64,000 nucleotides of DNA, from positions 5,270,001 to 5,334,000 of the forward strand of contig CAWAHD010000002.1 in the NCBI GenBank assembly GCA_963781785.1. The letters are read 5' to 3'. A program made the position numbers and the translations under genes. Shown one piece after another: positions 54,094 through 63,489 of this stretch; within the stretch, counting starts at the first letter, position 1; each line of letters opens with the position of its first letter. The notes beneath the pieces were generated by a model. It had not been told where the DNA came from and did no database searches. It saw only the letters and a list, made by a program, of their open reading frames with translations. Source of the DNA: CAWAHD01 sp963781785. GTDB taxonomy: Bacteria; Planctomycetota; Planctomycetia; Isosphaerales; Isosphaeraceae.

Positions 54094-55433
54094 ATGTTTC
54101 GCGCAGGCGATATGCATTCACTCGAAGTCCTCGAGGAACGGTTCGCCGACCTGCCCCCGCCGCTGTCGCTCGACGAAGCGCGGGTGGAGGCCGGGCGCTG
54201 CCTGTTCTGTTTCGATGCACCATGCACCCGGGCCTGCCCCACGCACATCGACGTGCCGAAATTCATCCGGCAGATCTTGCATCACGACGAAGCGGCCGCT
54301 GCCGGGACGATTCTCGAGACGAACATCTTCGGCGGGAGCTGCGCCGCGCCTGCCCTACCGAGGTTCTCTGTGAAGGGGCGTGTGTCGATCAGATCTTGAT
54401 GAAAGCACCCGTACAGATCGGCCGGCTTCAGCGTCACGCCTGCGACGCCGCTGCCGAGCGGAGCATCGAGATCTTGAGGGCGGGCCCGCCGACGGGTAAG
54501 CGGGTGGCTGTGATCGGCTCGGGCCCCGCCGGGCTGAGCTGCGCCCATGAGCTGCGGCGGCTGGGCCATGATGTCGTCGTGTTCGAGGCTCGCGACGTTC
54601 CTGGAGGCCTCGATACTTTGGGAATTGCGGCTTACAAGATATCGACTCAGTTTGCGCTCTCCGAGATCGCGATGATCCGGCGGATCGGCATTCCGATCGA
54701 ATTCGGCCGCCGCGTCGCCGCGACGGAGATCCAGGGCTTGCTCCACGAGTTCGACGCGGTCTTTCTGGGAATCGGCCTGGGACGCACTCGTCCGCTGGGA
54801 ATTGAGGGCGAAGATCTGGACGGGGTCTGGGAAGCGCTCGATTTCATCTTCCAGACTCATACCCGCCCGTTCACCGAATGCGAGGTGGGCGCCCACATCG
54901 TGGTGATCGGCGCCGGCAATACGGCGATCGACGTGGCAACTGCCGCCAAGCGGCTGGGCGCCCTCACCGTGACGATCGCCTACCGTCGCTCGGAGCAGGT
55001 AATTCCCGCGTTTGCGTACGAATACGAGCTTGCCAAGTCAGACGGCGTTCGGTTCGAGTGGCAAGTCCAGCCATCCCGGATCGTTGGGGACCACGGCCGC
55101 GTGACCGGCGTTGAATTCCAGAAGACCAGGCTCGACGATGCGGCGTCGCGCTCGGCAGGCTTGGGCGTTGTGCCGGATTCTCGTTTCGTGATCCCCGCAG
55201 ATATGGTCGTCAAGGCGCTCGGACAGGAGCCGCTCTTTGAGTTGACGGCTGCGCTGCCCGGACTGCACTCGAAGAACGGGCGGATCCTCGTCGACCTGGC
55301 GACCGGGGCCACCAGTATTCCCGGGCTGTTCGCGGGGGGCGACTGCTTGCGAAATGGCGGCGAAATCGTTGACGCGGTAGAAGACGGTAAGGTGGCCGCG
55401 CGCGGAATACATACCGCACTCACGGTCACTTGA
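54094..55433 (+). CDS. preT: Dihydropyrimidine dehydrogenase (NAD+) subunit PreT, frame interrupted once
   Basis: ATG 54094 preceded by AAGGAG at 7 bases. N-terminal Fe-S ligands CLFCFDAPCTRACPTHID lie in the first frame. At about 54341-54350 (GCGCCGCGCC) one C appears lost and GGSCA continues in the next frame as RACPTEVLCEGACVD, the second cluster motif. FAD-binding VIGSGPAGLSCAHELRRLG and NAD(P)-binding VVIGAGNTAIDVATAAKRLG follow, with the closing GLFAGGDCLRNGGEIVDAVE of glutamate-synthase small-subunit-like reductases. ~446 residues. PreT passes electrons between NADH and PreA. Coordinates cover both frames; the longer single frame beginning at 53892 is spurious before 54345. Confidence 0.9.
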
Positions 55434-55454
55434 CCCCAGGATGGAACACGATCC

Positions 55455-56837
55455 ATGATGCCCGACCTTTCGATCGAATTCTGCGGCGTCAAGGCGCCGA
55501 ACCCGTTCTGGCTGGCCTCGGGCCCACCGACCAACTCCGAGTACCAGGTCCGTCGCGCTTTCGATGCCGGCTGGGGCGGAGCTGTCTGGAAGACCCTGGG
55601 CCGGGAGCCGATCGTCAACGTCTCGTCGCGCTATGGCGCCGTCGATTACGACGGGCGAAAGGTCATGGGGCTCAATAATATCGAGCTGATCACCGACCGT
55701 CCGCTGGACGTCAACCTCGCGGAGATCGCCCGGGTCAAGAAAGCGTATCCTGACCGGGCTCTTTTTGTCTCGCTCATGGTCGAATCCACCCGGGAGGCCT
55801 GGCATGAGATCACCAAACAGACACAAGACACCGGCGCCGACGGCATTGAGCTGAATTTTGGCTGTCCACATGGCATGAGCGAGCGCGGCATGGGCTCGGC
55901 GGTTGGGCAGGTTCCTGATTACACATGCATGATCACCGAATGGGTCAAAGAGGTCGCAAAGGTCCCGGTGATGGTCAAGCTGACGCCGAACGTGAGTGAT
56001 GTCGCCGCGATCGGCCGAGCTGCCGTGGCAGGGGGCGCCGATGCGATCTCGCTAATCAACACCCTCAATTCGATCATGGGGGTCGACCTGGATACGCTCG
56101 CTCCGAAGCCAGCCGTTGGGGGCATGGGCAGCCACGGCGGCTATTGCGGGCCGGCCGTCAAGCCGATTGCGCTCAACATGGTCGCTGCGGTCGCCGCTGA
56201 TCCGGCGATCGGGGTTCCCAGGAGCGGCATCGGCGGGATCCAGGCCTGGCAGGATGCCGTCGAGTTCCTGTTACTCGGCGCCACGGCGGTCCAGGTCTGC
56301 ACGGCTGTCATGCACTATGGCTTCCGGATCGTCGAGCAGCTCGAAAGCGGGCTGGTCGGCTGGATGCGTGACAAGGGTTATCGCACGATCGGCGAGTTCG
56401 CCGGCCTGTCGGTGCCGCGAATCAAGCCATGGGGCGAGCTTGACCTGAATTACAAGGTCATCGCCCACATCGACCAGGAGAAATGCATTCACTGCGGGCT
56501 CTGCTACATCGCCTGCGAGGACGGCTGCCACCAGTCGATCCGCTGGGAGCGCGCTGAGGCCGCCCAGTATGTGGCAGACCGAGGCTCAAAGGCCAGGGCG
56601 ACCATGTCCGGGGGCCACCTGGTCGTTCCGGGAGCTGGCGCGGATGTGATCAACCTGTTTCACGTCATGGAAGACATCTGCGTCGGCTGTAACATGTGCA
56701 GCCTGGTCTGTCCCGTCGACGGCTGCATCACGATGCGCGAGGTTGATGCGGGCCAGCCCCCCATGAACTGGAACCAATACCAGGCCAGGCTGGCGGAGGG
56801 CTCGATCGAGCCGATGGAGCCGCCACGGCATGTATGA
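55455..56837 (+). CDS. preA: Dihydropyrimidine dehydrogenase (NAD+) catalytic subunit PreA
   Basis: 460 codons from ATG 55455 (ATG 55458 equally possible), intact. N-terminal TIM barrel of the dihydroorotate-dehydrogenase type with FMN binding (NPFWLASGPPTNS, KTLGREPIVNVSSRY) and the active-site Cys in GCPHGMSERGMG. The C-terminus carries two ferredoxin-type clusters, CIHCGLCYIACEDGC and CVGCNMCSLVCPVDGC. It reduces uracil and thymine to the 5,6-dihydro forms (or the reverse) with electrons from PreT. Longer than the E. coli enzyme by about 50 residues, mainly in the C-terminal part. It follows preT by 21 bases and converges with the aminotransferase gene 22 bases away. Confidence 0.95.
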   Translation: MMPDLSIEFCGVKAPNPFWLASGPPTNSEYQVRRAFDAGWGGAVWKTLGREPIVNVSSRYGAVDYDGRKVMGLNNIELITDRPLDVNLAEIARVKKAYPDRALFVSLMVESTREAWHEITKQTQDTGADGIELNFGCPHGMSERGMGSAVGQVPDYTCMITEWVKEVAKVPVMVKLTPNVSDVAAIGRAAVAGGADAISLINTLNSIMGVDLDTLAPKPAVGGMGSHGGYCGPAVKPIALNMVAAVAADPAIGVPRSGIGGIQAWQDAVEFLLLGATAVQVCTAVMHYGFRIVEQLESGLVGWMRDKGYRTIGEFAGLSVPRIKPWGELDLNYKVIAHIDQEKCIHCGLCYIACEDGCHQSIRWERAEAAQYVADRGSKARATMSGGHLVVPGAGADVINLFHVMEDICVGCNMCSLVCPVDGCITMREVDAGQPPMNWNQYQARLAEGSIEPMEPPRHV

Positions 56838-56859
56838 GCAATTTGACGTGAGCGAGGAA

Positions 56860-58241
56860 TCAAGCCCGCGCGGCAATGACCGTCAATACCTCGTCCAGGC
56901 AATCGACGAGGAAGTCGGCATCATCGCGCGTCAGGCACATGGGGGGCTTGATCCGGAGCGTGTTGCCGGCCAATCCTCCCTTGCCGACGAGCAAGCCTCG
57001 CTCCTTGCAGAGTTCGGCGATCTCGATGGTTTCGGACGTCGCTGGCTCTTTGGAGTGACGGTCGCGCACAAGCTCGACGCCCAGCATCAATCCCATGCCT
57101 CGAACGTCGCCGATCAGTGGGTGTCGTTCCTGAAGTTCCAGCAGCCGGTCCTTCAAATGCGCTCCCACAGCGAGTGCATTCGACTGAATCCCTTCGCTCT
57201 TGATGACTTCGAGGGTTGCCAGGCCCTGGGTCATCGACACAGGATTACCTCCGAACGTATTGAAATGGATGCGGTTTGTCATGACCCGGGCGATCTCGGC
57301 CCGGGTGGTGCAAGCACCCAGGGGAACGCCGTTGCCGATTCCCTTGGCCATCGTGACCAGGTCGGGGGTGACGCCCCAATTCTCGAAACCCCAGAAGGCG
57401 GTTCCGGTCCTGCCAAATCCCGTTTGAACCTCATCGGCGGCGCAGAGACCGCCGTATTTGCGAATGATGTCGTACACGATTTCGAAATACTCGCGCGGTG
57501 GTGTGACGACCCCGCCAACGCCCTGGATGGGCTCGGCGATGAAGCAAGCGACCGCGCCGGGTGTTTCGTAGCGGATCAGGTCTTCGATATCGCGTGCACA
57601 CTTGACATCGCAGCTCGGGTACTCGAGGCCGAAGGGGCAGCGATAGCAGTAGGGGGGCGCTGCGTGTTTCACACCGACCGCCGGGTTCGACTTGAATTTC
57701 CAGGTGCCGTGCGCGGTCAGGCCCATGGCCCCCTGCGTTCCTCCGTGGTAGCCGTTCCGCAGGCTGATCACTTCGGAATTGCCAGTGTACTCGCGCGCGA
57801 CAGGATAGCGATCTCGTTGGCCTCGCTGCCGGAATTGGTGAAATAGCTGACCGACAGCCCGCTTCCCTTGGGCATGTGCTCGGCCAGCTTTCGGCCCAGC
57901 ATCGCGGCCGCGGGGTGAAGGTAGATCGTTGTGGTATGTTGCAGCCTTCCGACCTGCTCGCGGACCTTTTCGACGATTTTCGGGTGACAATGACCGACGG
58001 AGACCGTGACGATGCCGGCAAAGGCGTCGAGGTACTGCTTGCCGGTCTCGTCCCAGAGGTACTGCATGTGGCCCTCGACGATCAAGAGCGGCTCGCGGTA
58101 ATAGGTGATCAGGCCGGGTGTCAGGTACTGCCGGCGCATCGCCAGCACTTCGTCGCACGAAGGACCGTCATAGGGTGCCGGCGTATGTGTGGAGATCGGC
58201 AGCGCGGCCGCGGCGTTCAATTTCAGTCCTCCGCTATTCAT
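56860..58241 (-). CDS. Class III aminotransferase (beta-alanine/3-aminoisobutyrate type), frame interrupted once
   Basis: Start ATG 58241 (MNSGGLKLN) with GGAG 10 bases upstream. Residues 1-150 (YLDAFAGIVTVSVGHCHPKI, YFTNSGSEANEIAIL with the PLP phosphate site) are in one frame; after about 57792 (TCGCGCGCGA) the protein continues as AREYTGNSEVISLRNGYHGG in another. PLP-ring contact and Lys are in ADEVQTGFGRTG and TMAKGIGNGVPLGA. ~460 residues, close to AGXT2-like alanine-glyoxylate / (R)-3-amino-2-methylpropionate aminotransferases. Context says it removes the amino group from beta-alanine or 3-aminoisobutyrate, the last step of reductive pyrimidine breakdown; exact acceptor unknown. Confidence 0.88.
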
Positions 58242-58382
58242 TGGTGTCGCGCTCCTGAATCGACTGCTTCCGATCGTGAACCACACGCTGCGCCCCTGGA
58301 TATGAGCAGACTTTCGCGCTTCAGGTTTCCGGTTTTCTTGGCCGACGCCTTTGGTTTCAAGTCTGTCGGTTCGATCGTCGGT

Positions 58383-59252
58383 CTAAAGCTGGACGAGCGA
58401 CCCATAGGTCTCGGGGCGGCGGTCGCGGAAGAACTGCCAGGTGTTGCGGACCTCGCGAATCATGTCCAGATTCAAATCGGCGATCACGATATCGTCCTGG
58501 TCGCGGCAGCCGACGGCCAGCATCTGACCGCGCGGGTCGCAAAAGTAGCTTTGGCCGTAGAATTCGCCGATCCGCCAGGGTTCTTCAAAGCCCGGACGGT
58601 TGATGGCTCCCACGAAATAGCCGTTCGCCACGGCGTGCGCGGGCTGCTCGAGCTTCCAGAGGTATTCCGAAAGCCCGGCCACGGTCGCGGATGGATTGAA
58701 GACGATCTCCGCCCCGTTAAGACCGAGGCAACGCGCTCCCTCGGGGAAATGCCGGTCGTAACAGATGTAGACACCAACCTTGCCGACTTTTGTCTCGAAG
58801 ACGGGATAGCCGAGGTTCCCGGGTCGAAAGTAAAACTTTTCCCAGAAGCCTGGCGGACAGTGGGGGATGTGCATCTTGCGGAACTTGCCGAGATATCGGC
58901 CGTCGGCGTCGATCACAGCCGCCGCGTTGTAGTAGACGCCGGTAAGGTCTTCCTCGTACACCGGCACGACCAGCACGATCTCGTGCCGCTTGGCGAGCTC
59001 AGCCATCAGGCGTGTGGTGTTTCCGTCGGGCACGCGCTCGGTCAGCTCGTACCACCGCGATTCTTGCTCGGCGCAGAAGTAGGGGCCGTAGAACAGCTCC
59101 TGCAGGCAGACAACCTGAGCACCACGCGCCGCGGCCGAGGCGATCAAGGCGACATGCTTTTCAATCATCGCTTTCTTGACGGTGGCGACGGGCGAGGTCG
59201 CGGGTTCGCAGAGCGTCGCCTGGATCAATCCGGCGCGGACGACTCGCGGCAT
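58383..59252 (-). CDS. Beta-ureidopropionase / N-carbamoyl-beta-amino-acid amidohydrolase (nitrilase superfamily)
   Basis: 289 codons from ATG 59252, chosen for GAGGA 7 bases upstream; a frame extension to 59291 is less likely. The nitrilase triad is clear: Glu in CLQELFYGPYF, Lys in GKFRKMHIPHCPPGFWEKFYF, Cys in VGVYICYDRHFPEGARCL. HIPH and the following FWEKFYFRPG are characteristic of beta-ureidopropionases. It hydrolyses N-carbamoyl-beta-alanine or its methyl homologue to the beta-amino acid, CO2 and ammonia. It precedes the aminotransferase on the same strand with a 141-base gap; together they finish the pathway started by the convergent hydA-preT-preA row. Confidence 0.92.
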   Translation of the reverse strand: MPRVVRAGLIQATLCEPATSPVATVKKAMIEKHVALIASAAARGAQVVCLQELFYGPYFCAEQESRWYELTERVPDGNTTRLMAELAKRHEIVLVVPVYEEDLTGVYYNAAAVIDADGRYLGKFRKMHIPHCPPGFWEKFYFRPGNLGYPVFETKVGKVGVYICYDRHFPEGARCLGLNGAEIVFNPSATVAGLSEYLWKLEQPAHAVANGYFVGAINRPGFEEPWRIGEFYGQSYFCDPRGQMLAVGCRDQDDIVIADLNLDMIREVRNTWQFFRDRRPETYGSLVQL

Positions 59253-59555
59253 GACGGGTCCTCGACGAGGGGAAACACCAGGGTGATTCACGATGCTACA
59301 GCAATGGCCAAGCCGATGCCACCCGGCCCGATCCTGCGACGCCTCATCGAACCGGCTGCGAACCCAACGCTGGGCGCCAGAGAGGGCGAAGCTCGGTTCG
59401 AGCCGGTGTATCCCGGAAAGGCGCTACGTGCGCTCATCACGGATTTCGCAACACGTCAATATCGCGCACAATTTTCCCAGATTCACACATCGCATGATAG
59501 ACTTGATGACGTCGCGGGGCCGGCGGTGTAGGCATTGCGCGGCGAGCAACTTGAG

Positions 59556-60293
59556 ATGGCGGCTCCGATGGGCGAGTTTGACAGCATGATCGAACGAGTG
59601 ACGGAGCCGGAGCCTGCCGCGCACGAATTGACGGTCAACCGGGTTGTGCGGGATTGGAAGGCTGCGCTCGAGGCCGAGCTCGACCGGACGATCGTGCAGG
59701 GGCGGGGTCGGTGGTCTCGGGCATTGATGGTCGTCGCCTGGATTCATCTGGCCACATTCGCGGCTTGCCAGGCCGTGCACGATCCGCTGGTCGAGCGCAA
59801 CGTGCGGCACTTGCTCCTCTGGATCGCCGAGCTCGTGGCGGTCATCGTGGCGATGCGTAAAGTCGCCGGGCTGGGCTGGTTCTGGTCATCACCGGCAATC
59901 AATATTATTGCCCGGTTGTGGGTGACATTTCTGATCCTGTCGTTCAACGTGGCGACACTCAACGCCTTGACCGGCTGGGAATCTCTCTGGTTCAAGGCAA
60001 GCTGGGGCACGCTCAGCACCTTCCTCTTCGCGGTTCTGGCGTGGCTGTTCAGCTCCAAGTTTCTGATTCCCGCGGTTCAAATGTATTTCACCGCGCTGTT
60101 GATGGCTCGCTTTCCCGATTGGAACAACCTGGTCTACGGCGTTTCCTGGTGGTTGGCGCTGGCGGAGACCGCCTGGGTCGTGCGAAGCCGCGAGCGGTTG
60201 GGTGAGGAATCGCTCTCGTCCCCCCATCGGCCGGCTTCATCGGGATTTGAGGCCGCACGGCTGCCATCCCGTGATTCGGCTCCGGTCGCCTGA
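59556..60293 (+). CDS. Membrane protein of unknown function
   Basis: 245 codons from ATG 59556; a TTG seven codons upstream is possible. A soluble N-terminus of ~55 residues (HELTVNRVVRDWKAALEAEL) is followed by about five hydrophobic segments (LMVVAWIHLATFAACQAV, LLLWIAELVAVIVAMR, IIARLWVTFLILSFNVATLN, TLSTFLFAVLAWLF, YGVSWWLALAETAWVV) and a Ser/Arg-rich tail. No family recognised. It is divergent from the beta-ureidopropionase gene and convergent with the asparagine synthetase gene. Confidence 0.75.
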   Translation: MAAPMGEFDSMIERVTEPEPAAHELTVNRVVRDWKAALEAELDRTIVQGRGRWSRALMVVAWIHLATFAACQAVHDPLVERNVRHLLLWIAELVAVIVAMRKVAGLGWFWSSPAINIIARLWVTFLILSFNVATLNALTGWESLWFKASWGTLSTFLFAVLAWLFSSKFLIPAVQMYFTALLMARFPDWNNLVYGVSWWLALAETAWVVRSRERLGEESLSSPHRPASSGFEAARLPSRDSAPVA

Positions 60294-60318
60294 GCCAAAG
60301 GACGGCGACCGCGGTCGA

Positions 60319-62346
60319 TCAACGGGCGCTCGCCGAAGCGGGATGAGACGGCTGGCGATGCGGGGGACCTGCTCGATCGACGGTCGGCGAGCCCTCCCGC
60401 CGCTGGGTTGACACACGATCCCAGGTGGGGAGCTCGCAGAGGCCGCCCCCCAGAAAGAGGTGATGCCAGAGCTGGGTCGTGACGACGCAGGTGAGGCTCA
60501 GATCCATGATAATTCGCTTCGGGGTGATCCTGGGAAAGCGGCCGTGGGCGGCCCGCTGCCGCGCGACCCCCTCGGGGTCGAACCAGCCGGTGGCCTTGAG
60601 CGATTCGGGAGAAAGCAACTGGTCGATCCAAGCCGGGCGATCGTGGTCGAAGAATGCCTCGGAACGGCTGGCGCGAAACATCGTCTTGGGGCGATTGGCG
60701 ATCCGGGCGGGCAAGGTCCGGGCGGCGACCTGGCGGAGCAGCCATTTATCGGTCAGCCCGTGCAGCTTGTATTCCGGGGCGATCGACGCACAAAACGAGA
60801 TCACGTCGTCATCGAGCAACGGATACCGGGTCTCGACCGAGGAGTTCATCGCGACGCGGTCTCCCTTGCCCAGGAGCAAGAGACCGGCGAGCATGACCTT
60901 GTAACCCACGTACAGAGACTGGTTGAGCGGGTGCCAGCGGGGGAAACGGTCGTTGGTGATGTCCAGATCGTCGTAGGCGGAGTGGCCATCCAGATGGCCC
61001 CACATCTCAGCGGAGTAGAGGAGAGAACGGGCCTGACCCATGAAATCGTAGACGTCTTGCTGGGCGGTGCGGACTCCTCGAATCGCCAGCAGGTTGGCGC
61101 GATGGCTCGAATCGCCGCCGATGGAGGCCAGCGTGAGCCTGCGCGCTCCCAGGAGGGCGTGGCGGATCGGGCCGACGCTGAGCAAATTGCGGAGCTTCTG
61201 CGTTTTGAACCAGGCATAGCCGGCGAGGGCTTCGTCGGCCCCCTCACCGGTCAGAACGACCTTGTAACCATGCGCATGAACCTCGCGCGCCAGTCGCATC
61301 AAGCAGGCCGCCGACGAGTCCATCACCGGGCCCTCGGCCGCGCGGATCAGCTCGGGATAGGCGGCGACGATGTCAGCCCGGTTCATGGTGACGGTCGTGA
61401 GGGCCGATCCCAGGGCCGCGGCCGACTCCGTTGCATGCGACCGCTCGTCGGGGCCGGCGCGGTCCAGACCGATGGTGAACGACGGCACGGCGGCACCACG
61501 CTGCCGGGAGCTCAGCCCGAGCACCACCGTCGAGTCGAGCCCCCCGCTGATGTAGCTGACGACCGGCACGTCGCCGCGGAGCCGGCGCTCGACCGCCTGC
61601 CGCATCAGGAATTCCAGCTCGTCGACCAGAGGCGCTGGGTCAAGGAGCCGGCGCTCTTCGCCTTTGTCGGGGAAATCCAGGTCCCAGTATTTTTGAAGCT
61701 TGACGCGGCCGTCGTGAATCCTCAAAAAATGCCCCGGCGGGATCGACTTGATCCCCTCGAAGAAGGTACGCGTGGTACCGGCACAGAATGTGTTGAAGAA
61801 CAGGTCAATCCCCTTGGGGTCGGGCCGCGCGTCGACCATTCCCGAGGCGAGCAGCGCCTTGATCTCGGAACCCCAGAGCAGCCAGCCGTCAACCTGGGTG
61901 TAGTAGAGAGGACAGATCCCTACCCGATCGCGGCCCAGTATCACATTCCGCTGATTGCGGTCCCAGAGAGCCACCGCAAACTGGCCGCGTGCCTTCTCGA
62001 AAAAGCGTTCGCCCAGATCTTCGTAGAGGTGAGCCCAGAGCTCGGTATCGCATCGGGTCGCCAGCCTGTGGCCTTGCTTGACGAGCTCGGCCTGGAGCTC
62101 GGGGTATTCGAAGATCTCTCCGTTCTGGGTGACCCAGATCGTGCCATCCTCGTTGCTGATCGGCTGCCGGCCGCCAGCCAGGTCGACGATCGAGAGCCGG
62201 CGAGCACCCAGGGCGACTCCCGGCTCGATGTGGACCTGCTCGTCGTCGGGCCCTCGATGAGCGATCGCGGCGGTCATCGCCAGCAGGCGGGTCGCGGAGA
62301 ATTCGCGCCGACCGTTCAAATCAACTGCTCCAGCGATGCCGCACAT
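60319..62346 (-). CDS. asnB: Asparagine synthase (glutamine-hydrolysing), class II
   Basis: 675 codons. The true start is ATG 62346 because Met-Cys-Gly-Ile-Ala-Gly must expose Cys2 as the glutaminase nucleophile; GGGAGAG lies about 7 bases upstream. Ntn-hydrolase domain residues 1-215 (AIAHRGPDDEQ, LGARRLSIVDLAGGRQP, NGEIFEY, TRCDTELW). Synthetase domain with the PP-loop VVSYISGGLDSTVVLG at about 270, the VVLTGEGADEALAGY motif and RYPLLDDDVISF. Converts aspartate, glutamine and ATP to asparagine; homologues also amidate cell-surface or natural products. A ~60-residue Ser/His/Pro-rich tail after the usual end (HHLFLGGGL) is unlike E. coli AsnB. Confidence 0.93.
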   Translation of the reverse strand: MCGIAGAVDLNGRREFSATRLLAMTAAIAHRGPDDEQVHIEPGVALGARRLSIVDLAGGRQPISNEDGTIWVTQNGEIFEYPELQAELVKQGHRLATRCDTELWAHLYEDLGERFFEKARGQFAVALWDRNQRNVILGRDRVGICPLYYTQVDGWLLWGSEIKALLASGMVDARPDPKGIDLFFNTFCAGTTRTFFEGIKSIPPGHFLRIHDGRVKLQKYWDLDFPDKGEERRLLDPAPLVDELEFLMRQAVERRLRGDVPVVSYISGGLDSTVVLGLSSRQRGAAVPSFTIGLDRAGPDERSHATESAAALGSALTTVTMNRADIVAAYPELIRAAEGPVMDSSAACLMRLAREVHAHGYKVVLTGEGADEALAGYAWFKTQKLRNLLSVGPIRHALLGARRLTLASIGGDSSHRANLLAIRGVRTAQQDVYDFMGQARSLLYSAEMWGHLDGHSAYDDLDITNDRFPRWHPLNQSLYVGYKVMLAGLLLLGKGDRVAMNSSVETRYPLLDDDVISFCASIAPEYKLHGLTDKWLLRQVAARTLPARIANRPKTMFRASRSEAFFDHDRPAWIDQLLSPESLKATGWFDPEGVARQRAAHGRFPRITPKRIIMDLSLTCVVTTQLWHHLFLGGGLCELPTWDRVSTQRREGSPTVDRAGPPHRQPSHPASASAR

Positions 62347-62592
62347 GCAGTTGCTCTCCCTGCTAATTCGAACAGACAAACCCGCCGGCCTCGCCGCTCC
62401 AGCAGGGCGCGGCAAGCTGAGCTTTCATTGAACTGGTCAACTATACCATGCCGTCCCGCCAGACCACGAGTACGCGCGATCGGGCCGGAGGACGGAAAAG
62501 TCGGTAACCACCGGTTTGCCACACTGTTATGGGTTGTGCCCGATTGGGTGGCGGAACGGAAGAGGCGCTCTGCGGAGATCTTTCCTGGCCAT

Positions 62593-63396
62593 TCATTCCG
62601 GGTGCTCGTAGACCGACCAACCCTCAAGAGCCGCATTGCGAGTCTTGATGTAGCGGGCGTTCTCGTAAAAGAGAAAAGCAACGACGATTCCGGTCAGCGC
62701 ACCACCCACGTGGGCGAGATAGGCCACTCCACCCGCTTCACCCATCCGGCGGATCGAGCCTGCTCCGAGCCAGACCTGAAGTGCGATCCACCCGCCAATC
62801 ACGAGCACGGCCGGCAAGACCGTGATAAACCGGAAGAGCAAGACCCGGATCTGGTTATGAGGAAACCATATGACGTATGCCCCCATGACCCCGGCGATCG
62901 CCCCGGACGCACCCAGGGTAGGGATCAGTGAGTCGGGGCTGGCCACGATCTGCGACAGGGAGCCGACCAGACCACAAGCGAGATAGACGATCAGGTAGCG
63001 AAACCCGCCCAGGACTTCCTCGACGTTGTCTCCGACGATCCAGAGGTAGAGCATGTTTCCCAGTAAGTGCATCCAGCTCCCGTGCAAGAACATCGACGTG
63101 AGTAACGTGAGTCGAACAGGAATCGGAGTGGGGGCATGCGGGCGGATCTGACGGCGTTGTTCCCAATGTTCTCCCTCACCGAATGCGTCGCGCACCCGAA
63201 CCCGGACGATCTTCTCCATTGGCTGATCCAGGTCTTCGTTGTGCGTGATCTCGTACGGCGTCGCCGCATAAGCCAGGGTGAACTCATCCCCTCCCTGTTG
63301 CTGAATCAAGAAAACCAGCACGTTCAGCCCGATCAACGTGTAAGTGACGACCGGGACAATTTGAGTGCGCTGCAAGTCGCCGAGAGGCAAGACCAT
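62593..63396 (-). CDS. Rhomboid-family intramembrane serine protease
   Basis: 267 codons from ATG 63396. Six to seven membrane segments. The catalytic Ser is in GASGAIAGVMGAYVIWFP, the His in AYLAHVGGALTGIVVAFLF, and the L1-loop/oxyanion-supporting MHLLGNMLYLWIVGDNVEE is complete. A ~65-residue periplasmic insert (FTLAYAATPYEITHNEDLDQ to RRQIRPHAPTPIP) lies between helix 1 and the LTLLTSMFLHGSWMHL segment, as in several planctomycete and deltaproteobacterial rhomboids. Cleaves transmembrane substrates within the membrane; substrate unknown. Gene stands alone on the minus strand. Confidence 0.93.
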   Translation of the reverse strand: MVLPLGDLQRTQIVPVVTYTLIGLNVLVFLIQQQGGDEFTLAYAATPYEITHNEDLDQPMEKIVRVRVRDAFGEGEHWEQRRQIRPHAPTPIPVRLTLLTSMFLHGSWMHLLGNMLYLWIVGDNVEEVLGGFRYLIVYLACGLVGSLSQIVASPDSLIPTLGASGAIAGVMGAYVIWFPHNQIRVLLFRFITVLPAVLVIGGWIALQVWLGAGSIRRMGEAGGVAYLAHVGGALTGIVVAFLFYENARYIKTRNAALEGWSVYEHPE

Positions 63397-63489
63397 GGTC
63401 AGAGCTCACACTGGGGATGGGGCACGTCGAGCCGGCGCCTCTGTAAGGGTAAGATCGGCGCGGCAAAACTGCAAACCTCTCCAGCGCTT

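Noticed and set aside
53892..54340. N-terminal part of the long plus frame ending at 55433
   Set aside because: It overlaps the end of the dihydropyrimidinase gene and the true PreT start; PreT's first cluster motif is in a different frame.
60460..62931. 823-codon open frame on the plus strand
   Set aside because: It is antisense to the asparagine synthetase gene, whose active-site motifs are all intact; GC-rich mirror frame.
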